29,292 nucleotides of DNA, taken from CAYLYP01 sp964387795 (lineage in GTDB: Bacteria > Bacteroidota > Bacteroidia > Bacteroidales > UBA7960). Positions 17,758 through 24,960 of this stretch are shown here, piece by piece. The notes under the pieces were generated by a model, which ran no database searches, was not told the origin of the DNA, and saw only the letters and a list, made by a program, of their open reading frames with translations. A program made the position numbers and the translations under genes. Position 1 is the first letter of the stretch; each line of letters opens with the position of its first letter. Where the stretch lies: positions 1 through 29,292 of the forward strand of contig CAYLYP010000037.1 of assembly GCA_964387795.1 (NCBI GenBank), given 5' to 3'.

Positions 17758-20700
17758 GTGGAAAAGGATCACAGGCCAGGAGCTGTCAGGGGTGTTTTTA
17801 TCCCGGCTTTTATAACAATCGCCGGTGTTGTTTTATTTATAAGATTTCCCTGGATTGCTTCTCAGGCAGGTTTTTTTGGGACTTTAGGCATCGTTTTGCT
17901 TGCATGGTTTATTGCAATAACCACCTCTCTGGGCATCAGTTCAGTGTTTTCAGAAAAAAAAGCAGGTATTGGTGGTTTGTACTATATGATTTCCAGAAGC
18001 TTAGGTTTGCCTGTAGGAGGCACACTTGCTCTCTCTATGTTTATGTCCCTTTCTTTTAGTACTGCTTTATTTGTAGTTGGTTTTACTGAAACCCTCCTCT
18101 TTTATTTTGGCTTTGAACCCTCACCTCAAAACATACGATTATTCGGTTCTGCTATCTTATTGATTATTGCCATTATCTCTGTATTGGGTGCAAAATTCCA
18201 GATTAAAATCCGTTTTTGGGCTTTTCTTATTGTTATCATTAGCCTGGGTTTTGTTTTCTTTGGGAACAATGCTGTTGATCAGGGCGAAATCCCTAATCTT
18301 AAAGGGATTGATTCCCCTACGTCCTGGATTGCCCTTTTTGCTTTATTCTTTCCAGCTGTGATTGGCTTTGAATCCGGTTTTTCTATCTCTTCACAATTAA
18401 GAAAACCCGGACAGAACATCTTAAAAGGCATTATCTGGTCAGGAATTGTTGGCCTGTTTATTTATATTTTCCTGACATGGTTCTTTACCTTTCGCTTTAA
18501 TCCCGATTTGCTTTACGACAATAAGCTCATCCTCCCAAAACTGGTTAATGTTCCTGAACTGATATATTTCAACATCTTCGTAGTAGCCTTATTGGCAGCT
18601 TTTAGCAGCCTGTTTATTGCCCCACGCATCCTTCAGGCTTCAGCAGTTGATAAAATTACCCCTGGTTTTTTTGCAAAAGGCATTGGTAAAAAATTAATAC
18701 CCCGAAACGCATTGTTGTTTTCTTTTGTTATTGCCCTTGCCGGCATAATGATTGGAAGCTTTGATAAAATTGCATCATTTACTACTGTCTTTTTCCTGAT
18801 AACTTATGGCTTTATCAATTTGGCTTTAGCTTTTGAGTCACTTTTTAACAAGGATTTCAAACCTGCATTCAGGATTCATTATGTCCTCAATTTTGTTGTG
18901 GCTGCTGTATGCCTTATATTAATAACTCAAATTCATATTATTAGCCTTGCTTCTATAACTTTTATTTTAGCCCTTATCTACCTGTTTCTGAAAAAAAGGG
19001 AATATAGCCTCCAAAGTGGCAACTCATGGATGGGCTTTCTTGCTGCCATTGTAAAAACAGGACTGCATGGCCTTAGCAAACGTATTGACAAAAGCATTAC
19101 CTGGCGGCCAAACATTATTCTTTTCAGTGGTCCCGTGAAACGCAGGCCTCACCTTATCGAACTGGCTAAAATGCTGGTTGGCAAACCAGGTATCTTTACA
19201 AACTTTGAACTTGTTGAGTCTGCTCCCGACCAGGTCCCTTTAACAAAAACCGAACAAACAACTGCCGAATTGGATGTTAGTGGAAAATATGTCTTTTCCC
19301 GCAAACATATCTGTCCTGACCTCTTTGATGGAATTGATAATATATCCCGTTTCTATGGCTTCTCCGGCTTCGAACCAAATACAGTCCTTATGGGCTGGCC
19401 ACACAGGCATAAGGATCCTGAACGATTTTCCAAATCCCTGAAGAACCTTAAAAGCCTCGACCTAAATACGGTTTTATTAAGCTATCGCAAACTCACAGGC
19501 TTTGGCAATAAAGCCCATATCGATTTCTGGTGGAACGGGACAGGACGGAATCTCTCCTTTGCCCTTACCCTGCTCAGATACATTACTAGTTCGCCCGACT
19601 GGAGACATGCTCAAATCAGGATCCTTGTCATCTCTTATGAATCCCAACAAACCGAAAAGCTTTACCGAAGCATCAGGCAGGCATTAAATAAAAACAAAAT
19701 TAATGCAAGGATTAAGGTAATACATAACAATATCGAACAAATCCCCGAATCGAAAATCATTAAAGCTGAATCTTTACATACCGACCTCAGCATCCTCGAA
19801 ATACCTGACCAGGCCTATTCAAACCTATTGCCTGTATTCAGTAATATTGATGAAACACTTGAACTTATCGACACTGCGCTTGTCATTAATGCTTCATCGG
19901 CTTTTGAAGAATTAAATGCGGACACTCTCAAAGAACCCAGCCCTGTTTTTGCAAGCTTCCCTTCTCAATCCCTGCACTCTGAATTCATCCAGGGAATCAG
20001 CATGCCAAAAAAGGAAATCCTGATGAATGAGGTCTTTACTACTGCCGGCAATCTCGATACCATCACTTCTGCCTTTCTTAATAATGGCTTTCAAAAAATC
20101 CTAAACACACAGGTTGAATATCTCAATGAATTAAAAGAATTTAGCCTTCGCGTATTCTTATCATTGGAAAAAACCATTGGAATGCCTGATGACGAATACC
20201 GACAAAAAGCCTTTCAGAAAAATATCAGCGATATTTCCTTTACTTCTCAAAAACAGCTTGAGTCTTTTAAAACAAAACTTGTTAAAAAACAATATGATTT
20301 GCTGACATCTTCCTTATCTGTTTATCTTGATGAGCTTCATAATTATATTCAATTGATCCCAGATAAGGCATCTGTTCAATTTTCAAGAACAGAACTTGAA
20401 ATTCATCCAAATGATAGCTTCAGGTTAAGGTTTTTTAAGCTCTTTCATAGAATTTTTAATGCCCCATCAGCGAAAATAAGGGCAAAAATAAGAATAAGGC
20501 CATCGGCTGATTATTATATCTATCAACAGCAACTTCTTGAAATCAAGGATACCTTTAAGCTATTTGGCACTTTTTCGTTCAGTCAGGTGAGTGAACTTCG
20601 AAAAATCTATGCAACATTCTATGAAACTGTTGAAAAAATAAGGATAAATAAAAACAATCCTGAAATAATAAAAGAAATATTTGTTCAGCAACGAGCTTCT

Positions 20701-22908
20701 CTCCTTAATAAAATTGAATCCCTCAAGGCAGATTGCACAACCTTTGTCCTGGGTGTTGAAAATCATATTTATGGGGCTTTGAGGCAAAACTTTAACCAAT
20801 GGGCCAGCTGTCTTGATAATCCTGATCAAAACTTCAGTATTACCTACCTTTTACACAAAGAAAAATCTTCTTTTGTGAAAAATGAACAGATCCAGAAAAT
20901 ACCGCTTATCTGGCAAAAAAACATCAGTTTATATGTTAGTAAATGCCATCTGGACTTTGTGCTCCTTGGATTAAAGAACAGAATATCTGCCAAGATTAGA
21001 AAAAAAACTGATGAGTTCCATTCTATCGTTGAAAGCCAGGTATTGTCTGAACTGAAAATGGTTAAAGAGCAGGTTCGGGAACAAATGCAACCTGGCTATG
21101 CTGCAAAGCCCGGACACATCAATATCAGGTTTAAAAGCAGGGCAGAGATGGTTCCTGTTGAGTTTTTCAATGTGTTCTACAAAGAAATTGAAAACATCTT
21201 AAAAGAACTTCCTGAAAAAATTACAATCATTGAGGAAAGTAATATCAGCCAGATCAATCAAGGACAATTCATACAAAGTGAAGATATTGAAGTGGCATTA
21301 CGCAAAACTGCCCGTTATTATCTGAGCATGGAACTTATTAATCCGGCACAAAAACTCTTGCATAGCCAGGCTGATGAACTAAACCACTCGGCCCAGATTA
21401 TCAAAGATGTGGTTAGGCTTACCAATTTCAATCTTGAAAACACCTCCGGCGATTTGGCTGAAGTATTTGATGATGCCACAAATGCCCTTAAAAAGAAAGA
21501 CCTGTTAGAAAGCATGATGCAACGCATACATGAGGAGGAAGTGAAAGTCATTGAAATTGTTGAAGAAGTTAAAAACAGACTCGAGATATACCTGAATAAT
21601 GCTTTCGAGCCCCTTAACATATTAAGTATAGCCAGGAACAGCGAGACCATGAGTCGCAAAATAAAAGCTGCTCAAAACAAAAATATTTTTAGCTTCTTTT
21701 CAAAAAGCACTAATTTCTTAAAATCATGGGGCCAAAAGCGGCTTGTATCCATTATTTATAGCCAGAGTGAAGGCATGTTGCTGGCACGAAACATCGAACT
21801 TAAACCTGTCACAGTGTATAGCAGGAACGAGAACTTCCTTAAAATCCTCGAACAGGTATCGCCCCGAAAAGAAATCATTAAAGATATCCCTTTTTATTAT
21901 CAAAGCCTATTCTCAAACCGAAGCAGTATAAGCGCTGATTTCTGGGTTGGCATGAAAGGCGAAACCGAAACCATTAACAGGGTTATTGAAAGATATCGAA
22001 GTGGGTTTGCCGGGGGATTGCTTATCATTGGTGAACGCAACTCAGGAAAAAGCTCATTGTCTAAAAACATGGCAAAAAAGTATTTTTCTGCTGAATGCAT
22101 ACATTCTGTTTTAGCTCCAAAATCAGGATCTGTTATCATTGAGGACTTTTACAGTGCCCTTCAAAAAACATTTGTCTCAAACAAAACTGTTGATGAAATC
22201 TTTCTAAATATGGCTCCGGGGCAGGTTTTAATCATTCATGACCTGGAACTTTGGTGGGAACGCTCCTTCAACGGCCTTGAGGTGATTAGGGAAATTGCCA
22301 GGATTATTGACACTTATGCCTCAAAATGCTTTTTTATTGTAAATGTAAACTCGCATGCGTATGAGTTTATTGAAAAATTTATCCCTCTCAATGGTTTGTT
22401 CATTGGAACTGTAAAATGCAAACCTTTTGATGCCCGTGAGCTCAAACAAATGATCATGCTTAGGCACAAGGCAGGAGGGCTTTCATTCGTCCTGGACAAA
22501 CAACCCGAAAAATACCTTCGGGAATGGGACTTTGCCCGATTGTTCAACCGCTTTTTTGATATCAGCGATGGCAAACCCGGAGTAGCCATCAACCTTTGGC
22601 TTGCTTCAATCCGGAATATCAAAGACAAAACGCTATTCCTTGAAACACCAAAAAAACCTGATATGTTCTCTATTGGTGTTATTGAAACAGAAACTGCACT
22701 GTTAATACTTCAGTTTGTTTTGCACCGCCGCTTCTCTCCCGAAAAATTAGCCCGCATCATGAACATTTCTCTTTCTCAAAGCCTTGCTTTAATACATGCC
22801 TTGCTCAGGGCAGGAATCCTTGAAGAGAAATTTAAAGATGTGTTCGCTCTTAATCCATACCTTGAACCTTTCCTTGTCCAATCATTAAAAGAAATGGAAT
22901 TGTTATGA
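17758..22908 (+). CDS. SLC12-type cation-chloride cotransporter fused to a helical region, AAA+/STAND ATPase and winged helix
   Basis: One uninterrupted frame of 1716 codons starts at a GTG; an in-frame TGA lies 36 bases upstream, and no ATG intervenes. Residues 1-416 are about 12 membrane segments with NKCC-like signatures: GVVLFIRFPWIASQAG, GGLYYMISRSLG (72-83), VVGFTET (106-112). Residues about 445-700 resemble the SLC12 C-terminal domain (TWRPNIILFSG at 448; NTVLMGWP; IDFWWNGTGRNLSFALTLL at 588). Residues about 700-1390 are mostly helical and charged, with a probable coiled coil near 1245-1290. Residues about 1405-1630 are a P-loop ATPase: Walker A GERNSGKSS (1425-1433), Walker B VLIIHDLE (Asp1495, Glu1497), sensor-1-like Asn1531, ELKQMIMLRH (to about 1570) and GKPG (1605-1608), as in ORC/STAND-like AAA+ proteins. 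Residues about 1636-1716 look like a winged helix. An MscS-like gene follows after 96 bases. I infer an ATP-sensing or ATP-controlled ion cotransporter; transported ions and the ATPase role are unproven. Confidence 0.85.
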   Translation: MEKDHRPGAVRGVFIPAFITIAGVVLFIRFPWIASQAGFFGTLGIVLLAWFIAITTSLGISSVFSEKKAGIGGLYYMISRSLGLPVGGTLALSMFMSLSFSTALFVVGFTETLLFYFGFEPSPQNIRLFGSAILLIIAIISVLGAKFQIKIRFWAFLIVIISLGFVFFGNNAVDQGEIPNLKGIDSPTSWIALFALFFPAVIGFESGFSISSQLRKPGQNILKGIIWSGIVGLFIYIFLTWFFTFRFNPDLLYDNKLILPKLVNVPELIYFNIFVVALLAAFSSLFIAPRILQASAVDKITPGFFAKGIGKKLIPRNALLFSFVIALAGIMIGSFDKIASFTTVFFLITYGFINLALAFESLFNKDFKPAFRIHYVLNFVVAAVCLILITQIHIISLASITFILALIYLFLKKREYSLQSGNSWMGFLAAIVKTGLHGLSKRIDKSITWRPNIILFSGPVKRRPHLIELAKMLVGKPGIFTNFELVESAPDQVPLTKTEQTTAELDVSGKYVFSRKHICPDLFDGIDNISRFYGFSGFEPNTVLMGWPHRHKDPERFSKSLKNLKSLDLNTVLLSYRKLTGFGNKAHIDFWWNGTGRNLSFALTLLRYITSSPDWRHAQIRILVISYESQQTEKLYRSIRQALNKNKINARIKVIHNNIEQIPESKIIKAESLHTDLSILEIPDQAYSNLLPVFSNIDETLELIDTALVINASSAFEELNADTLKEPSPVFASFPSQSLHSEFIQGISMPKKEILMNEVFTTAGNLDTITSAFLNNGFQKILNTQVEYLNELKEFSLRVFLSLEKTIGMPDDEYRQKAFQKNISDISFTSQKQLESFKTKLVKKQYDLLTSSLSVYLDELHNYIQLIPDKASVQFSRTELEIHPNDSFRLRFFKLFHRIFNAPSAKIRAKIRIRPSADYYIYQQQLLEIKDTFKLFGTFSFSQVSELRKIYATFYETVEKIRINKNNPEIIKEIFVQQRASLLNKIESLKADCTTFVLGVENHIYGALRQNFNQWASCLDNPDQNFSITYLLHKEKSSFVKNEQIQKIPLIWQKNISLYVSKCHLDFVLLGLKNRISAKIRKKTDEFHSIVESQVLSELKMVKEQVREQMQPGYAAKPGHINIRFKSRAEMVPVEFFNVFYKEIENILKELPEKITIIEESNISQINQGQFIQSEDIEVALRKTARYYLSMELINPAQKLLHSQADELNHSAQIIKDVVRLTNFNLENTSGDLAEVFDDATNALKKKDLLESMMQRIHEEEVKVIEIVEEVKNRLEIYLNNAFEPLNILSIARNSETMSRKIKAAQNKNIFSFFSKSTNFLKSWGQKRLVSIIYSQSEGMLLARNIELKPVTVYSRNENFLKILEQVSPRKEIIKDIPFYYQSLFSNRSSISADFWVGMKGETETINRVIERYRSGFAGGLLIIGERNSGKSSLSKNMAKKYFSAECIHSVLAPKSGSVIIEDFYSALQKTFVSNKTVDEIFLNMAPGQVLIIHDLELWWERSFNGLEVIREIARIIDTYASKCFFIVNVNSHAYEFIEKFIPLNGLFIGTVKCKPFDARELKQMIMLRHKAGGLSFVLDKQPEKYLREWDFARLFNRFFDISDGKPGVAINLWLASIRNIKDKTLFLETPKKPDMFSIGVIETETALLILQFVLHRRFSPEKLARIMNISLSQSLALIHALLRAGILEEKFKDVFALNPYLEPFLVQSLKEMELL

Positions 22909-22909
22909 A

Positions 22910-22923
22910 ACAAACATGTTTGT
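22910..22923. other. Perfect 14-base palindrome between the fusion and MscS-like genes
   Basis: ACAAACATGTTTGT is exactly self-complementary and begins two bases after the stop codon of the upstream gene. It has no T tract, so it is not a normal terminator. It could be a protein-binding site, a weak RNA processing hairpin, or chance. Confidence 0.35.
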
Positions 22924-23004
22924 ATTTAATACTAACAACCAATCACAAATTAAATTAGCAAACATGGTGTTCCATCTGACCTTTAACAAAAAAAACATTT
23001 ACAG

Positions 23005-23706
23005 ATGAAAATCCTGATTTCTCTCCTGACCGGTTTTATATTATTCTTTATTATCCGTTTGGGCAGCCGATTAATCCGATTGGCCCCTGTAAAGAAAACA
23101 TTCCATAAAACCCTGTTGCGGTCTTTTCCGATTATTGAATTTGTACTCTGGATTATCTTTTCCTTTTGGGCTTCTTCAATGGTGTTTAGCGAACAAACTT
23201 TTTTCCCGTTCCTGCAAACATCAATTGTAATCCTTTTGCTTATTGTTCTGGGTTGGTTTTTGCTTCGTGACTTCTTTGCTGGAATCGTTCTTAAAACCGA
23301 GAATGCCTTTGAACTCAATGAAGTTATTAAAACCAAATTTGTTGAAGGGAAACTCATTAAACTGGGAAGCCGTAGTCTGGAACTTGAAACTGAAAATGGG
23401 CAACTGGTTAGGATTCCTTATAGCCGCCTCTCAAACGAACCTATTATTAGAATGCCACGTGGCAACAACTTTATTGGCCATGAGATGGTACTTGATATCC
23501 CTAAAAATGCCCCATTGTCCCAGATTCAGGATCAATTGAGAATGTTTATTCTTGCCCAACCCTGGGTATCTGTTGCCAAAGAACCTGTCATCAAGCTTAT
23601 TGACGAAACTCCTGATCTTTTTCATTTTAAAATCCAATTCTTTATCATCTCTGATCGACACGCCCCTCAAATGGAAGACCGTATTAGTAAACAATTCGCC
23701 TCCTGA
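23005..23706 (+). CDS. Small MscS-like mechanosensitive channel family protein
   Basis: The product has 233 residues, shorter than E. coli MscS (286). Three membrane segments lie at about 3-24, 41-61 and 70-95. The third runs into LLRDFFAGIVLKTENAFELNE, which fits the MscS TM3 helix followed by the beta domain: VEGKLIKLGSRSLELETENG and QLVRIPYSRLSNEPI (134-147) correspond to the usual G-V..I..R.T.....DG..V.IPN pattern. The remaining C-terminal alpha/beta part is short. Expected role: release of ions or small solutes on membrane tension, or ligand-gated conductance. It follows the SLC12-AAA+ gene by 96 bases with no terminator, so it is probably in the same transcript; the pairing suggests joint control of ion content and turgor. 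Confidence 0.82.
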   Translation: MKILISLLTGFILFFIIRLGSRLIRLAPVKKTFHKTLLRSFPIIEFVLWIIFSFWASSMVFSEQTFFPFLQTSIVILLLIVLGWFLLRDFFAGIVLKTENAFELNEVIKTKFVEGKLIKLGSRSLELETENGQLVRIPYSRLSNEPIIRMPRGNNFIGHEMVLDIPKNAPLSQIQDQLRMFILAQPWVSVAKEPVIKLIDETPDLFHFKIQFFIISDRHAPQMEDRISKQFAS

Positions 23707-23997
23707 ACCTGAAATCAGGGATTCTTTGATTACCTGTTCCTATATTTTTCCTGCTGAACTATTTAGGGATTGCTGAAAAACACTTAACAAGCAGAATGTA
23801 TATCCTGCTTGTATTGAAGACCTCATCAATCTCCTCCGAATTATTGTTGGGCAAGACCATTATGGCGTCGGGGATGATATATGAGGTTGATGCCGCATTC
23901 CTTCCCGCTCCTTTAATCGATAAAGCCAAAAGCCTCGATTTTCATCATTGGGTAAACAAGAAAAACGAAAACTCATTCCTGATTTTTTTTATTTTAA

Positions 23998-24018
23998 AAA
24001 CCTGATCTCAGGTTTTTT
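23998..24018 (+). terminator. Intrinsic terminator after the MscS-like gene
   Basis: AAACCTGA and TCAGGTTT (with a 2-base TC centre, so the real loop is GATCTC) form a stem immediately followed by a T run. It lies about 290 bases downstream of the MscS-like stop, so the transcript would have a long 3' untranslated part unless the stem at 23708 stops it earlier. Confidence 0.6.
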
Positions 24019-24030
24019 ATCCCATTCATC

Positions 24031-24058
24031 CAAGCCTGTCCTTTTTCGGACAGGCTTG
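24031..24058. terminator. Strong 11-bp hairpin, probable terminator or processing element
   Basis: CAAGCCTGTCC (24031-24041) and GGACAGGCTTG (24048-24058) are perfectly complementary with the 6-base loop TTTTTC. The downstream sequence TTGCATTTTCGG is only partly T-rich, so termination may be inefficient. It follows the 23998 terminator within 15 bases, forming a tandem pair. Confidence 0.55.
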
Positions 24059-24183
24059 TTGCATTTTCGGACACCCCCCTCCGATTGTTTTCATAAAAAT
24101 CCTTATTTGATACCCTTTTAATATTTATGGCACATTATATGATTATACATTTTTAATTAAGAAACCAGACTTTTTTATATGCC

Positions 24184-24819
24184 ATGACAATCCCTAAGAA
24201 AAGCATTCAAATGGCAGCAGGCATTATGGCACAAGACTCCTGGAACAGCCCTGTCGTTAAGCAAATATACAAAGGCGTCAGGGACCCTGAAACAATTTTG
24301 TTTCAATTATGCCATACCAAAGCAGAACATTTTGCCAAACTCTACGACTTTGAGCTTGCTTCACCCGATGGCCGTGCCTTTTTGATTGGACGGGACACCC
24401 TGAACGAAAACAAATGGGCGGACATCATCCTTCAAATCAAACTCTTCTACCATTCCATTGGCTTAATGAAACTTTCGGAAATCAGAAGTGTCATTTCAAG
24501 AAGAAAAAAATCAGAATGCCTCCTCAACGATTCTTGGCATAAGGCTTTTATCAGTGGAAGGTGTTACAAAATTGAAGTCATCGGAATTTCAAAAGAAATT
24601 AAAGATCTTTCGTATTTATTAAAGATTATAGGGTCAAGGATTCGTTACTGTGAAAAACACAAAATCCCAATGGTGGTTGCCACACCTCAATCCTCAATAG
24701 CCTCATTGCTTTGCGGAATGGGCTTTGAAATTGTCAGGAAAACATCATTTGCACAGGAAAATTGCAGCCAGTTTGGCATGATTCTCTTCCCTGAAGGAAT
24801 AAACAGAAGCCGCTGCTAA
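24184..24819 (+). CDS. Uncharacterised protein, possibly a degenerate GNAT-fold protein
   Basis: The product has 211 residues, no signal peptide and no membrane segment, so it is cytosolic. I do not recognise a named family. The second half has an order compatible with a GNAT N-acetyltransferase: a strand CYKIEVIGIS (about 127-136), a long helix LSYLLKIIGSRIRYCEKH, a strand MVVATPQ, a short helix SSIASLLCGMGFEIVRKTSF. The usual acetyl-CoA loop (R/Q-x-x-G-x-G/A) is missing. Start: ATG at 24184; an ATG at 24211 (MAAGIMAQ) is also possible. It stands alone, between the hairpin-rich gap and a bidirectional terminator. Coding status is well supported by length and amino-acid composition. Confidence 0.7.
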   Translation: MTIPKKSIQMAAGIMAQDSWNSPVVKQIYKGVRDPETILFQLCHTKAEHFAKLYDFELASPDGRAFLIGRDTLNENKWADIILQIKLFYHSIGLMKLSEIRSVISRRKKSECLLNDSWHKAFISGRCYKIEVIGISKEIKDLSYLLKIIGSRIRYCEKHKIPMVVATPQSSIASLLCGMGFEIVRKTSFAQENCSQFGMILFPEGINRSRC

Positions 24820-24869
24820 GCTTTTCATATCTCACTTTTTATTTTTACTTCGATATTTCTGCTTCAAGA

Positions 24870-24914
24870 AAAAAGGCTGCCCTGATGTTTCAGAAAAAGG
24901 CAGCCTTTTTATTT
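24870..24914. terminator. Bidirectional intrinsic terminator
   Basis: AAAAAGGCTGCC (24870-24881) and GGCAGCCTTTTT (24899-24910) form a perfect 12-bp stem with a 17-base loop. T tracts are present on both strands. It lies between the plus-strand gene ending at 24819 and the minus-strand gene ending at 24961, and fits shared termination for both. Confidence 0.85.
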
Positions 24915-24960
24915 TAAAAAAATTATTAAATATCTATTGAAAAAGCATTTTCTTCATGCC

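Larger units (their letters stand above)
23707..24183. other. Hairpin-rich intergenic region of 477 bases
   Basis: I find no convincing gene here. It holds a weak stem CCTGA/TCAGG (23708-23719), a hairpin ACAAGCAG/CTGCTTGT (23787-23812) without a T tract, and two terminator-like hairpins listed separately. Short frames of 69-74 codons lack a recognisable product. The stretch 23820-23990 has moderately gene-like composition and could be a decayed gene, which I cannot prove. Confidence 0.45.

Noticed and set aside
21318..21659. 113-codon frame on the minus strand
   Set aside because: Antisense to the helical region of the SLC12-AAA+ fusion; Ser/Leu-rich composition typical of a shadow frame.
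17758..22908. Assembly or frameshift artefact joining two genes
   Set aside because: The frame is open without stop for the whole length, codon use looks uniform, and the junction region is continuous helical sequence rather than a boundary with a start codon and intergenic composition.
22983..23357. 124-codon frame on the minus strand
   Set aside because: Antisense to the MscS-like gene; the translation is Lys/Arg/Ile-rich with no recognisable domain.
23796..24005. 69-codon frame in the hairpin-rich gap
   Set aside because: It begins inside a hairpin, ends inside a terminator stem and has no recognisable product; at best a gene remnant.
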